Positions 26,729-35,897 of a stretch of DNA of 64,000 nucleotides are shown piece after piece. Source of the DNA: Lacimicrobium sp. SS2-24 (lineage in GTDB: Bacteria; Pseudomonadota; Gammaproteobacteria; Enterobacterales; Alteromonadaceae); assembly GCF_002201535.1 (NCBI RefSeq), contig NZ_NIWW01000011.1, forward strand, positions 1 to 64,000, in the 5' to 3' direction. The notes beneath the pieces are model-generated. The model was not told where the DNA came from and searched no databases. It saw only the letters and a list, made by a program, of their open reading frames with translations. Both the position numbers and the translations under genes were made by a program. Position 1 is the stretch's first letter; the number at the start of each line of letters is the position of its first letter.

Positions 26729-27139
26729 TCAGCGGCTTTCCCGGGCAATGCCCTGGATTTTGGAAACAATCGCCCTGAGGCCGTTACCCCGGGTTGGGGT
26801 GATATGACGCTCAAGATCGAGCTGGTTAAAATACGCATCGATATCAAAATCAAGAATTTGTGCGGGTGTTCTGTCATTGTAGGCGGCCATGACCAGCGCC
26901 AGTAGTCCATTGACGATGATGGCATCGCTGTCCACCTGAAACTGTAGCTTACCGTCTTTTTCATCGCTGACCAGCCACACACTGCTCTGACAGCCACGCA
27001 CTAAGCGATCATCGGTTTTCAGCTGCGCATCCATTGGCGGAATGCTTTTACCCAGATCGATGATGTACTGATAACGCTGTTCCCAGTCATCAAAAAAGGC
27101 AATATCTTCAACAATCTCTTCGCTACTGGGTAATGTCAT
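26729..27139 (-). CDS. sufE: Cysteine desulfuration protein SufE
   Basis: A 136-residue sulfur acceptor for SufS. The active cysteine is Cys50 in DDRLVRGCQSSVWLV, matching Cys51 of E. coli SufE. It begins MTLPSSEEIVEDIAFFDDWE with EQRYQYIIDLGKSIPPM, a typical opening. The ATG at 27139 is preceded by AGAGAGAAG; an extension to 27190 would overlap sufT and has no family support. It is the last gene of sufBCDSATE. SufE raises SufS activity by carrying persulfide to SufB. The gene order with sufT in front is different from that of E. coli sufABCDSE. Confidence 0.95.
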   Translation of the reverse strand: MTLPSSEEIVEDIAFFDDWEQRYQYIIDLGKSIPPMDAQLKTDDRLVRGCQSSVWLVSDEKDGKLQFQVDSDAIIVNGLLALVMAAYNDRTPAQILDFDIDAYFNQLDLERHITPTRGNGLRAIVSKIQGIARESR

Positions 27140-27152
27140 TGATCTTCTCTCT

Positions 27153-27686
27153 TTAGAAAAACACGCCAGCTTCCAGCTGGGCTTCCTCACTCATCATGTC
27201 ACGGGACCAGGGCGGATCAAATACCAGCTCAACACTAACCTGTTTGACATTGGGCACCATACTCACCCGATATTCCACATCACCTACCAGTACCGGGCCC
27301 ATGCCACAGCCGGGGGCGGTCAGCGTCATGTCGATGTGAACGGTGTGTTGGTCCTGGTCGATGCGGACTTTATAAATCAGTCCCAGAGAGACTAAATCAA
27401 TCGGGATCTCAGGGTCATAGACGGTTTCCAGGGCCTGCATGACCTGGTCTTCATGAATACGTTCGTCAGTGGGGGTGTCGAAGTCGAGTTTCATCGGAGC
27501 GCGGCCAATGGCGTCGGCGTCGGTACCGTCGATGCGTAGCATATTGCCCCGCCAGGTTACCGTGTAGTTGCCGCCAAGGTCCTGGGTGATAGTGACAAAC
27601 TCACCCTCCGGAATAATTTTTACTTCGCCGCTGGGCACACGCCGGGCTTTGCACTCCCGTTCCGTTACCACCATCTTTTGTTGCAC
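27153..27686 (-). CDS. sufT: Probable Fe-S cluster assembly protein SufT
   Basis: A 177-residue protein of the SufT type. The C-terminal MIP18/DUF59 domain (ALETVYDPEIPIDLVSLGLI near residues 90-110, then TLTAPGCGMGPVLVGDVEYR with the conserved cysteine) follows an N-terminal extension of about 75 residues (RVPSGEVKIIPEGEFVTITQ). Family proteins assist cluster maturation on target proteins. The start is a GTG at 27686, preceded by AGAGAGGGA. It sits 36 bp after sufA and 13 bp before sufE. The annotation is by family; no experiment on this protein is implied. Confidence 0.9.
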   Translation of the reverse strand: MQQKMVVTERECKARRVPSGEVKIIPEGEFVTITQDLGGNYTVTWRGNMLRIDGTDADAIGRAPMKLDFDTPTDERIHEDQVMQALETVYDPEIPIDLVSLGLIYKVRIDQDQHTVHIDMTLTAPGCGMGPVLVGDVEYRVSMVPNVKQVSVELVFDPPWSRDMMSEEAQLEAGVFF

Positions 27687-27722
27687 TAATGGTTCCCTCT
27701 CTGTTTAGCCAGAATAAGCTGC

Positions 27723-28088
27723 TTAGCTGACATTAAAGCTCTCGCCACAGCCGCATTCGTTAACCACATTCGGGTTATTGAACTTAACCACACCATTGAT
27801 GCCTTCTTTGACGTAATCAATTTCTGTATCTCGCACCAGATCAAGCGCCTTGGCGCTAATGGCCAGAGTGAGCTTCTCGCTGGCTTTAATCAGGGTGTCA
27901 TCGGCTTCAGCCTGCTCTACAACATCCAGCACATACGCGTAACCGGTACAGCCACTGACTTTTGTCGACAGGCGAACCAGCTGGCCGGGATGACCAGCCA
28001 GCTTATTTTCAAAGTGTTTAATGGCCGCAGGGGTGAGTGTTATCACATCGCCCTGTTTTTGCTCTGGTACAAAGGTTTCTACACTCAT
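27723..28088 (-). CDS. sufA: A-type Fe-S carrier SufA
   Basis: A 121-residue IscA/SufA/ErpA-family protein. Three conserved cysteines bind the cluster: Cys47 in KVSGCTGYAYVLD, and Cys112 and Cys114 in NECGCGESF. LTPAAIKHFENKLAGHPGQL and GVKFNNPN-type segments match the family. It receives a cluster from SufBCD and passes it to targets. Because it lies in the suf operon (10 bp after sufS) it is called SufA, but IscA is equally consistent by sequence. GAGGAGAATCCA precedes the ATG at 28088. Confidence 0.92.
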   Translation of the reverse strand: MSVETFVPEQKQGDVITLTPAAIKHFENKLAGHPGQLVRLSTKVSGCTGYAYVLDVVEQAEADDTLIKASEKLTLAISAKALDLVRDTEIDYVKEGINGVVKFNNPNVVNECGCGESFNVS

Positions 28089-28098
28089 TGGATTCTCC

Positions 28099-29331
28099 TC
28101 AGCCCAACATGCTCTGGGCTTTTTTCAGGGCAACAAATAACGCATCCACCTCTGCCAGGGTGTTATACACCGAAAAGGATGCGCGGGCGGTACCCGGTAC
28201 ATCCAGCCGTCTCATCAGCGGCTGGGCACAATGATCACCGGTACGTATGGCAATACCCTGGCGATCCAGAATAAAGCCCACATCGGCCGGGTGCGTACCC
28301 TGTAATATAAAACTTAACACCCCTATCTTATTGGGTGCATTGCCAATGACTTTCAAGCCGTCAAAGGCGTCAGCCTGTTCCAGTGCTGAGGCCATCAGTG
28401 CCTTTTCATGTGCCTGAATGGCGTCACAATCGAGTCCGGTAAACCAGTCGATGGCTGCGGCCAGACCAATGGCCCCAGCAATATTAGGGGTGCCGGCCTC
28501 CAGCCGATTGGGTAACTCTCCCCAGGTAGAACACTCGTAGGTGACTTTGGCGATCATCTCGCCGCCGGTTTGCCATACGGGCCAATTCTGCAACACTTCC
28601 TCTTTACCCCACAGCACACCGATGCCGGTAGGGCCAAACAGCTTATGCCCGGAAAAAGCGTAGAAGTCACAGCCGATATCGCAGACATTGACATTGCCGT
28701 GCGCCACACCCTGTGCGCCATCAATCAGCACCAGAGCGCCAACGCTCTTGGCCTGCGCGCTCAGCGCCTTAACCGGATTGATGGTACCCAGAGCATTTGA
28801 CACATGGGGCAACGCCACGAATTTGGTTTTTTCGTTTAATAGCTCGGTAAAGGCATCGGTATCCAGCGCACCATTATCCAGTATCGGCGCCACTTTGAGG
28901 GTCGCTCCGCTGCGCAGGCAGGCCTGTTGCCAGGTGACCAGGTTGGCATGATGCTCCATCTGCGTCACCAGAACTTCGTCGCCAGACTGCAAACGCTGCG
29001 CCATGCCATTGGCAACGATGTTGATGCTTTCTGTGGTGCCGCTGGTCCAGACCACTTCTTTGCGATTGCCGGCATGAATAAAACCGGCAACACAATCTCT
29101 GGCCCGCTCGTAGCGCCGGGTGGCCTCGTCTGACAGGTGATGGGCGCCGCGATGCACATTGGCATTACACTGCGTGTAGAAGTCCGTCAGTGCCTGAATG
29201 ACTGCCTGGGGCTTTTGTGTGGTTGCAGCATTATCCAGATAAACCAGAGGCTTACCATCAATCTGCTGGTGCAAAATGGGAAACTGGGCACGGATGCTAT
29301 CCACATCCAGCACACCTGAAGAGTGGGTCAT
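28099..29331 (-). CDS. sufS: Cysteine desulfurase SufS
   Basis: A 410-residue type-II cysteine desulfurase, SufE-dependent. PLP binds Lys230 in YAFSGHKLFGPTG; the catalytic Cys368 sits in IRTGDHCAQPLM, in the short-loop form that marks the SufS class. The substrate half has PLVYLDNAATTQKPQ and TSGTTESINIVANG. The ATG at 29331 overlaps the sufD stop by four bases (ATGA), so translation is coupled. A longer frame to 29532 is only the antisense-free extension inside sufD. The genome therefore has both an IscS (21766) and a SufS desulfurase within 8 kb. Confidence 0.96.
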   Translation of the reverse strand: MTHSSGVLDVDSIRAQFPILHQQIDGKPLVYLDNAATTQKPQAVIQALTDFYTQCNANVHRGAHHLSDEATRRYERARDCVAGFIHAGNRKEVVWTSGTTESINIVANGMAQRLQSGDEVLVTQMEHHANLVTWQQACLRSGATLKVAPILDNGALDTDAFTELLNEKTKFVALPHVSNALGTINPVKALSAQAKSVGALVLIDGAQGVAHGNVNVCDIGCDFYAFSGHKLFGPTGIGVLWGKEEVLQNWPVWQTGGEMIAKVTYECSTWGELPNRLEAGTPNIAGAIGLAAAIDWFTGLDCDAIQAHEKALMASALEQADAFDGLKVIGNAPNKIGVLSFILQGTHPADVGFILDRQGIAIRTGDHCAQPLMRRLDVPGTARASFSVYNTLAEVDALFVALKKAQSMLG

Positions 29332-30587
29332 TTTACTTCCATCTCCACGAAACGGTCTCTGAGTTGGGGTTGTAGCCACTGCGCCAGGGCCTGATTGGGC
29401 ATCTGATTGACCAGTTCCTGTATAAAGCCAAAGTTCAGCATGACCAGGGCCTGTGAGCGCGAGATGCCGCGAGAGCGCAGGCAATACAAGGCTTCCTCTT
29501 CGATCTCTGCAACCGTAGCGCCGTGGGCACACTGAACGTCATCGGCATAGATCTCAAGTTCTGGCTTGGTATTGATTTGGCCGCGTCGGGACAGTAACAG
29601 ATTGCGGTTATTCAGCTCTGCCAGGGTTTTCTGTGCATCTCGGTGGATGTGGATACGGCCATTGAATACCGCTTTTGCCTTGTCGCCAATGATGCCGCGG
29701 GCATTTTCTTCAGTGGTGCCATTAGGCACAGCATGTTCTATGGTGCTATGCAGGTCAAAATGTTCGGACTCGCCTAACAAATACACTGCATTGAATTTGG
29801 CTTTGGCATGTTCGCCGCTGTGAATGATGTCCACATCCAGACGCGACAACTGGCTGCCAAAGCCAATCAGGGTACTGTTGAGCCTGGATTCCTGATGCAG
29901 ACTGAAATGGCAGCCGCCAATGTGAATGGCCTGATGGGTATGCATCGCCAGTCGATAGTGCTCCAGATGCGCTTTCTCACCCAGCTCATATTCAGCAAAG
30001 CCGGTACTCATACTGCTATCATGGCCCTGGCCATGTTCGATAACGGTTGCTGTGGAACCGGTACCGAGTCTGACCAGCACGCGATGATGAGACTCTTTTC
30101 CAGCGCTGCTGAAATTGACCAGACGAAGAGGGCGCTCAATGTGTGCACCGGCGTCAATATCAATGAAGAGCCCGTCTTCTGCCAGCGCATCATTCACCAG
30201 CCCGAACAGATGACGAGGCGGTTTGATGGTACCAAACAGTTCCCTGGCGGTTTCCTGTAGCGATGCGGGCATGGCCCGCAGGCTGTGTATGTGCAATCCC
30301 GCTGGCAAGGGCAGGTTATCAATATCAGTGACCAGCTTGCCGTCCACAAAGACCAGATTCAGGCTATTGAGGCCGTCAATATCACTGACCGCCGCGTTAT
30401 CGGCTGCAGTGGTCGGGCTCAGCTCCAGCTTTTCAACGGGCGTTAATGAGGTGTATTTCCAGGCTTCAGTGCGCCGGTTAGGCCACTGGCTTTGACGCAG
30501 GGATTCCAGCGCCTGAGTCCGCACGGGGCTGAGCCAGTCATCAATGGCCTGGCCACGCTCGATGACCTGATCCAACCATTGACTCAT
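29328..30587 (-). CDS. sufD: Fe-S cluster scaffold subunit SufD
   Basis: A 419-residue SufD protein, part of the SufB-SufC2-SufD scaffold. Its beta-helix core and C-terminal helices are recognised by HLFGLVNDALAEDGLFIDID in the middle, RGIIGDKAKAVFNGRIHIHR, LLLSRRGQINTKPELEIYAD (SufB/SufD family hallmark) and DDVQCAHGATVAEIEEEALY with the conserved Cys and His used in cluster assembly. The ATG at 30587 overlaps the sufC stop by four bases. It has some N-terminal variability, as typical for SufD. Function follows from the family and the operon. Confidence 0.95.
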   Translation of the reverse strand: MSQWLDQVIERGQAIDDWLSPVRTQALESLRQSQWPNRRTEAWKYTSLTPVEKLELSPTTAADNAAVSDIDGLNSLNLVFVDGKLVTDIDNLPLPAGLHIHSLRAMPASLQETARELFGTIKPPRHLFGLVNDALAEDGLFIDIDAGAHIERPLRLVNFSSAGKESHHRVLVRLGTGSTATVIEHGQGHDSSMSTGFAEYELGEKAHLEHYRLAMHTHQAIHIGGCHFSLHQESRLNSTLIGFGSQLSRLDVDIIHSGEHAKAKFNAVYLLGESEHFDLHSTIEHAVPNGTTEENARGIIGDKAKAVFNGRIHIHRDAQKTLAELNNRNLLLSRRGQINTKPELEIYADDVQCAHGATVAEIEEEALYCLRSRGISRSQALVMLNFGFIQELVNQMPNQALAQWLQPQLRDRFVEMEVK

Positions 30588-31348
30588 GCGCCAGCCTCCT
30601 CGGTGTTATCCTGTCCTAAAAAGGCATAACCTTCTTTTTCCACCGCTTTGGCTAATGAGGCGTCACCGCTTTTCACCACTTTACCCTTGGCCAGAATATG
30701 TACGTGATCCGGCTCGATATAGTCAAGCAGACGCTGATAGTGGGTGATGACGATAAAGCTACGCTTGCCGTCGCGCTGACTGTTGACGCCATTGGCCACC
30801 ACCTGCAGGGCATCAATATCCAGACCTGAATCGGACTCATCAAGGATACACAACGTAGGCTCAAGCAGAATCATTTGCATCAGCTCGTTACGCTTTTTCT
30901 CACCTCCGGAAAAGCCCTCGTTAACGCCACGCTTGAGAAAATCAAGCGGCAACTGAACCTGCTTGCAGGCCTCTTTGGCTTTTTTCAGAAATTCTGCAGC
31001 ACTAAGTGGTGTTTCACCACGTTGCTCGCGCATCGCGTTGACGGCTTCTTTCATGAATTCCATGTTACTGACACCGGGAATTTCTACCGGGTACTGGAAG
31101 GCCAGAAACAAGCCTTTGCGGGCCCGTTCTTCCACGTCCATATCGAGTAAATCCTCGCCATTGAACTCCACGCTGCCTTCCGACACTTCATAGCCTTCAC
31201 GGCCAGAGAGAATGTATCCCAGGGTGCTTTTTCCCGCGCCGTTGGGGCCCATGATAGCGTGCACTTCACCGGGCTGAATGTTGAGGTTCAGGCCCTTGAG
31301 TATGTTCTTTTCCTCTACACTGGCGTGCAGATTTTCGATTTTTAGCAT
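30584..31348 (-). CDS. sufC: Fe-S cluster assembly ATPase SufC
   Basis: A 254-residue ABC-type ATPase of the Suf scaffold. Walker A is GPNGAGKSTLGYIL, the Q-loop is in FLAFQYPVEIPGV, the signature is GFSGGEKKRNELMQM, and Walker B is LCILDESDSGLDIDALQVV. An H-loop (ITHYQRLL) follows. It drives conformational change in SufBD and is soluble. ATG at 31348, 13 bp after sufB; GGGGAAGTATC precedes it. All catalytic motifs are intact. Confidence 0.97.
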   Translation of the reverse strand: MLKIENLHASVEEKNILKGLNLNIQPGEVHAIMGPNGAGKSTLGYILSGREGYEVSEGSVEFNGEDLLDMDVEERARKGLFLAFQYPVEIPGVSNMEFMKEAVNAMREQRGETPLSAAEFLKKAKEACKQVQLPLDFLKRGVNEGFSGGEKKRNELMQMILLEPTLCILDESDSGLDIDALQVVANGVNSQRDGKRSFIVITHYQRLLDYIEPDHVHILAKGKVVKSGDASLAKAVEKEGYAFLGQDNTEEAGA

Positions 31349-31361
31349 GATACTTCCCCGC

Positions 31362-32798
31362 TTATCCTACTGAGCCTTCGAGACTGATCTCGAGCAGTTT
31401 GCCTGCTTCTACGGCGAACTCCATTGGCAATTCTTTGAAAACTTCTTTACAGAAACCGTTAACGATCATGGATACGGCTTTTTCTGCATCCAGACCACGT
31501 TGTTGGCATAAAAACAATTGTTCATCACTGACTTTGGACGTTGTGGCCTCGTGTTCTACGATGGCGGACGGGTTGCGGCTCTCTATATAAGGAAAGGTAT
31601 GGGCGCCGCAACGATCGCCGATCAATAATGAGTCACATTCAGTGAAGTTCCGCGCACCATCGGCCTTGGGGCCCATCTGTACCAGCCCGCGATAGGCATT
31701 ATTGCTGTTACCGGCACTGATACCCTTGGAAATAATGGTGGATTTGGTGTTTTTCCCCAGATGAATCATCTTGGTGCCGGTATCGGCCTGCTGGCGGCCC
31801 CGGGTCAGTGCCACAGAATAAAACTCTCCGACACTGTTGTCGCCTTTGAGCACACAGCTGGGGTATTTCCAGGTGACGGCGGAGCCGGTTTCCACCTGGG
31901 TCCAGGAAATTTTTGCATTGGTATGGCATATGCCCCGCTTGGTGACAAAGTTATAGATTCCCCCTTTGCCATCCTCATCACCGGGATACCAGTTCTGCAC
32001 CGTAGAGTATTTAATCTGCGCATTATCCATGGCCACCAGTTCGACCACGGCGGCGTGCAACTGATTTTCGTCCCGCTGCGGGGCAGTACAACCTTCTAAG
32101 TAGCTGACATAACTGCCTTCATCGGCAACAATCAGGGTGCGCTCAAACTGCCCAGTATTTTGCTCGTTGATACGAAAATAGGTGGACAGCTCCATGGGGC
32201 AGCGAACGCCCTTGGGAATGTAAACAAAAGAGCCATCAGTAAATACCGCGCTGTTCAGCGCCGCAAAGTAATTATCAGAGCGCGGAACCACAGAGCCGAG
32301 GTACTTTTTCACCAGTTCCGGATATTTGTGTACGGCTTCTGAGATGGGGCAAAAGATCACCCCGGCCTCTTCCAGTTTCTCTCTGAACGTCGTCACCACT
32401 GAAACCGAGTCAAACACGGCATCCACCGCGACGCCTGCCAACATTTCCTGTTCATGCAGGGGGATGCCCAGTTTTTCGTAGGTGCGCAACAGCTCAGGAT
32501 CAACCTCATCCAGAGATTTGGGTTTGTCTTTCATGCTTTTGGGCGCAGAGTAGTAAGAAATTGCCTGGTAATCGATCTTCGGATAGTGCACATGGGCCCA
32601 CTCAGGCTCTTCCATAGTCAGCCAACTGCGATAGGCACGCAGACGCCACTCCAGCATCCACTCCGGCTCACCCTTCATTGCTGAGATGCGACGGATAACA
32701 TCCTCATCCAGGCCAATGGGAAAGGTTTCCGACTCAATGTCAGAGACAAATCCGGCATCGTATTTGCGAGATAACGCCTGATCGATTTGTTCACTCAT
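31362..32798 (-). CDS. sufB: Fe-S cluster scaffold subunit SufB
   Basis: A 478-residue SufB, the subunit on which new clusters form. It opens [20 protein letters not shown] with a [20 protein letters not shown] segment. Conserved parts follow: [60 protein letters not shown] (with the sulfur-receiving cysteine) and [20 protein letters not shown]. It is first in the minus-strand suf operon. An IscR-like site and a -35/-10 pair lie at 32931-32963, leaving a leader of about 125 nt. No recognised riboswitch is seen in that leader. Confidence 0.97.
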   Translation of the reverse strand: MSEQIDQALSRKYDAGFVSDIESETFPIGLDEDVIRRISAMKGEPEWMLEWRLRAYRSWLTMEEPEWAHVHYPKIDYQAISYYSAPKSMKDKPKSLDEVDPELLRTYEKLGIPLHEQEMLAGVAVDAVFDSVSVVTTFREKLEEAGVIFCPISEAVHKYPELVKKYLGSVVPRSDNYFAALNSAVFTDGSFVYIPKGVRCPMELSTYFRINEQNTGQFERTLIVADEGSYVSYLEGCTAPQRDENQLHAAVVELVAMDNAQIKYSTVQNWYPGDEDGKGGIYNFVTKRGICHTNAKISWTQVETGSAVTWKYPSCVLKGDNSVGEFYSVALTRGRQQADTGTKMIHLGKNTKSTIISKGISAGNSNNAYRGLVQMGPKADGARNFTECDSLLIGDRCGAHTFPYIESRNPSAIVEHEATTSKVSDEQLFLCQQRGLDAEKAVSMIVNGFCKEVFKELPMEFAVEAGKLLEISLEGSVG

Positions 32799-32930
32799 AG
32801 TCTGGTTTCACCCTGATGCTGTTGTTCCTAACGCTCTACTGATAGGCCTGGCAGTAAATGATTCATTCTTCACCTGTGAAGGCAGGAAAAAACCAGGACA
32901 AACGCGGACAACGGTTTTAAACTTGTGCCG

Positions 32931-32963
32931 ATTCTATATTACCTGAGCGTTTTACTCAAGTAT
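32931..32963 (-). promoter_or_regulatory. sufB promoter with IscR type-1-like site
   Basis: On the minus strand -35 TTGAGT (32954-32959), a 17-bp spacer and -10 TAGAAT (32931-32936) make a good promoter. The 25 bases from 32963 down to 32939, starting ATACTTGAGT, match the type-1 IscR consensus at 21 of 25 positions and share their first ten bases with the left iscR site. Placement over the -35 suggests repression by holo-IscR. Confidence 0.75.
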
Positions 32964-32986
32964 TGGTGCCCGCAAAAATACAGGAT

Positions 32987-33814
32987 TTATGGGCGATGTG
33001 AGGCGGATGCCTGGGTGTCGTATGAAGGTGCTGGGTAGCGTGTCAGGCAAGGTAAGTGAGCCCACTGCGATGCTGCTGGTGGTGCGCTGTCGGCATGGCA
33101 GGATGCGGCCACATAGTCATTCTCAAAGCGCGCGTAAATCGCCTGCAATGCACCACTTCGATAGAGTTCTTTGAGGGCCTGGTCCCAGTGTGCTGATAAC
33201 TGCTTTCCTTGCGCTGTGTTGGCAAAACCCGGATAAAGAGGCAGTAAAGCCAGGTTGTTGCTCGCCAGCTGATGTGTCAGCTCAGGATGTTGATGAAGAT
33301 AATCCCGCACATTCCAGCTGTCATCCAGATAAAAGGTAATGCGTCCGGCCAATAGCATTCTGATGCCGTCTTCAATGCTCGGTACTTCATAGATTTGCAA
33401 CCCGGATTCGGGCAGATACTGATCCAGTTCATAAGCCTGAATCCAGCCAACCTGCGTGTTATTCAGATCAGCCATGGATTGCCACTGGGTACTGTGTTTT
33501 CGCACCAGAGTCAGGATGTCTGCGTCATAGGGTAAACTGGGATAGAGGGCGTCAGGCACTTCGTGCTTGTAGGAGGCAAGCCACAGATCGGCCTTTTTAC
33601 TGAGCACCATATTTTTGGAGCGGGCATAGCTGGTATAAACATAAGCAATACGGTGTTCGGGATACACCTGTTGCAATATCTGTTGATACAGTCCATCGCC
33701 TGAGCGCAGCGTAAAGTTTGGTGGCCACAGGTCGGTCGCCACCAGTAATCGGGGTTGTGCCATCACCATCGAGGCAAAGCACAGAAGCGGGCCCGCCAAT
33801 AAAAGTGCTTTCAT
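32987..33814 (-). CDS. Periplasmic solute-binding protein, family 3-like (orphan)
   Basis: A 275-residue exported protein. Signal peptide: MKALLLAGPLLCFASMVMAQ, cut after VMA. The mature part is a type-3 binding-protein fold: LLVATDLWPPNFTLRSGDGL, QILQQVYPEHRIAYVYTSYA, KKADLWLASYKHE, and a second lobe with NTQVGWIQAYELDQYLPESG and IEDGIRMLLAGRITFYLDDS. No ABC permease or ATPase is near it. In related bacteria such orphan binding proteins are common; ligand unknown. A GTG three bases upstream of the chosen ATG is possible. Its far 3' end (SYDTQASASHRP) is low-complexity. It shares an intergenic region of only 23 bp with the sufB promoter. Transcription from here could run into suf. Confidence 0.8.
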   Translation of the reverse strand: MKALLLAGPLLCFASMVMAQPRLLVATDLWPPNFTLRSGDGLYQQILQQVYPEHRIAYVYTSYARSKNMVLSKKADLWLASYKHEVPDALYPSLPYDADILTLVRKHSTQWQSMADLNNTQVGWIQAYELDQYLPESGLQIYEVPSIEDGIRMLLAGRITFYLDDSWNVRDYLHQHPELTHQLASNNLALLPLYPGFANTAQGKQLSAHWDQALKELYRSGALQAIYARFENDYVAASCHADSAPPAASQWAHLPCLTRYPAPSYDTQASASHRP

Positions 33815-34177
33815 CACTGTTACGACTAAGACTATTACGACTAAGAATTTACCTATAACTATAGCGGCTTAAATGAAAAATCTGACAGGATCAGACGCCC
33901 TTATTTCGCGCCGCCTGCACTTGCCGGTGAACCATGGTGCCAGCTTGGGCACTTAGGGGATGGCAATGGGTGCCAGTTGCAAAACGGCTGATGGGCCTGG
34001 CACTGTCTCAGGCGAAACAGGAATGAGTTTTTGGGCGCGATTGGACTCATGAACGGGCCCTACCGGCCTGTGCGCGTCATCGGCATGATTTTGTTGTCGG
34101 CAATGGATAGCAAAGCGCGCGCTTTTTGCATATAATCCGCGCTCAAATTTTCAACTCTATCTATTTCGGAGACTTAC
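33815..34177. other. Intergenic region upstream of ndk
   Basis: A 12-bp direct repeat, TTACGACTAAGA, occurs at 33820-33831 and 33835-33846 (period 15), just upstream of the binding-protein gene. TATAAT at 34131-34136 is a likely -10 for ndk, though no good -35 stands at 17 bp. No ORF or RNA gene is convincing in the rest. Confidence 0.5.
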
Positions 34178-34609
34178 ATGGCTCTTGAGCGTACCTTTTC
34201 TATCATCAAGCCAGATGCCGTTGCGAAAAACGTGATCGGTGCAATCTACAACCGTTTTGAAACAGCCGGACTGCGCATTGTTGCATCGAAAATGCTGCAC
34301 ATGAGTAAAGAGCAGGCAGAAGGTTTTTATGCAGAGCATAAAGAGCGTCCTTTCTTTGGTGCTCTGGTTGAATTCATGACTTCTGGCCCTGTGATGGTAC
34401 AAGTGCTTGAAGGCGAAAACGCAGTGAAGAAAAACCGTGAGATCATGGGTGCCACTAACCCATCAGAAGCCCTTGCCGGTACCTTGCGTGCAGATTATGC
34501 CGTGTCTATCGATGAGAATGCGGTTCATGGCTCAGATGCCCCTGAATCCGCAGCGCGGGAAATCGCTTACTTCTTCTCTGATGAAGAAGTCTGCCCCCGC
34601 ACTCGCTAA
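34178..34609 (+). CDS. ndk: Nucleoside diphosphate kinase
   Basis: A 143-residue enzyme that moves the terminal phosphate between nucleoside triphosphates and diphosphates. The opening [20 protein letters not shown] is standard. His117 in [13 protein letters not shown] is the phosphorylated residue, in the NAVHGSD signature. Sequence length and number match E. coli Ndk. ATG at 34178 with CGGAGACTTAC upstream. It is followed by a terminator (34632-34654), then rlmN, in a gammaproteobacterial order that continues to der. Confidence 0.98.
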   Translation: MALERTFSIIKPDAVAKNVIGAIYNRFETAGLRIVASKMLHMSKEQAEGFYAEHKERPFFGALVEFMTSGPVMVQVLEGENAVKKNREIMGATNPSEALAGTLRADYAVSIDENAVHGSDAPESAAREIAYFFSDEEVCPRTR

Positions 34610-34631
34610 GTCGCAGTTACTGTGAACCAAG

Positions 34632-34654
34632 AAGGGAGCTGCGGCTCCCTTTTT
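34632..34654 (+). terminator. Rho-independent terminator after ndk
   Basis: AGGGAGC (34633-34639) and GCTCCCT (34644-34650) form the stem, with TTTT following. It ends the ndk transcript, so rlmN must have its own start. Confidence 0.85.
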
Positions 34655-34747
34655 AATTGAAACCGCTCCCTGTGCTGACAGGCAGTATGTTTGGTAACTG
34701 CGTATAAAAAATGTACAATACGCACCCGTTGTAATTTAGGTATGACT

Positions 34748-35869
34748 ATGGCCGCCGCTAAAACCAATTTGCTCGATCTTAACCGTCAGGGATTACGGGA
34801 CTTTCTAACCCGCATCGGTGAAAAACCTTTCCGTGCCGATCAGATCATGAAATGGATCTACCAGTATGGTGTGGAAGATTTTGAGCAGATGACCAACCTC
34901 AACAAGGTGTTGCGGGCCAAACTTGCGGAGCAGGCGGAGATCAGGGCGCCGGAAATCGCCTATTTGCAGCGAGCGACCGATGGCACGATCAAGTTCGCGT
35001 TAACGGTGTCTGGTGGTCAGGAAGTCGAGGCTGTGTGGATCCCTGAAACAGACAGAGCAACCCTGTGTGTTTCCTCGCAGGTTGGTTGTGCACTGGAATG
35101 CACATTTTGTTCAACGGCCCAGCAGGGCTTTAACCGTAACCTGTCTGTTTCGGAAATTATTGGTCAGGTCTGGCGGGTCGCCAAAACCATTGGCTTGTCT
35201 AATGATACGTCGCGCCGTCCCATTACTAATGTGGTCATGATGGGCATGGGCGAACCCCTGCTGAACCTTAAAAATGTGGTACCGGCCATGGACATCATGC
35301 TTGATGATTTTGGTTTCGGTCTGTCTAAGCGTCGGGTGACCCTGAGCACCTCTGGCGTGGTACCCGCACTGGATATGCTTGGTGATCAGATAGATGTTGC
35401 GCTGGCGGTGTCACTGCATGCGCCTAATGATGAACTGCGTAATGAAATTGTCCCGGTGAATAAAAAGTATCCTATCGCTGAGTTGCTGGCGGGGATCCGT
35501 CGTTATCTGGGTAAATCCAATGCTAATCAGGGCCGGGTTACCATCGAGTATGTGATGCTTAATGGTATCAATGACAGCACAGATCAGGCCCATGAGCTGG
35601 GACGGTTGCTCAAAGATACACCGAGTAAGATCAACCTGATTCCCTTTAACCCCTATCCGGGATCGCCCTATACCTGTTCCAGCAATTCGCGTATTGATCG
35701 TTTTTCTAAAGTGCTGATGGAGTATGGTTACACGGTCGTGGTGCGCAAGACTCGTGGGGATGATATTGATGCTGCATGTGGGCAATTGGTGGGGGATGTG
35801 GTGGACAGAACCCGGCGAATGATGAAAAAACAGATGAAGGGTGAACAAATATCAGTAAGAATGGCCTGA
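34748..35869 (+). CDS. rlmN: Dual-specificity rRNA/tRNA m2A methyltransferase RlmN
   Basis: A 373-residue radical-SAM enzyme that methylates A2503 of 23S rRNA and A37 of some tRNAs. The CxxxCxxC motif is CALECTFC (114-121). The essential Cys near the C-terminus (DAACGQL) and the first-domain Cys are present. SAM and substrate segments include [34 protein letters not shown] and [19 protein letters not shown] use the ATG at 34748 with AGG at good spacing. ATG 34742 is equally possible. A longer frame from 34691 has no family similarity. It precedes pilW by 28 bp. Confidence 0.96.
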   Translation: MAAAKTNLLDLNRQGLRDFLTRIGEKPFRADQIMKWIYQYGVEDFEQMTNLNKVLRAKLAEQAEIRAPEIAYLQRATDGTIKFALTVSGGQEVEAVWIPETDRATLCVSSQVGCALECTFCSTAQQGFNRNLSVSEIIGQVWRVAKTIGLSNDTSRRPITNVVMMGMGEPLLNLKNVVPAMDIMLDDFGFGLSKRRVTLSTSGVVPALDMLGDQIDVALAVSLHAPNDELRNEIVPVNKKYPIAELLAGIRRYLGKSNANQGRVTIEYVMLNGINDSTDQAHELGRLLKDTPSKINLIPFNPYPGSPYTCSSNSRIDRFSKVLMEYGYTVVVRKTRGDDIDAACGQLVGDVVDRTRRMMKKQMKGEQISVRMA

Positions 35870-35897
35870 TAAATTAATGTTTTTAAATCGGGAACCT

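Noticed and set aside
32799-32930. Riboswitch in the sufB leader
   Set aside because: The leader of about 125 nt has no recognised aptamer core or anti-terminator hairpin.
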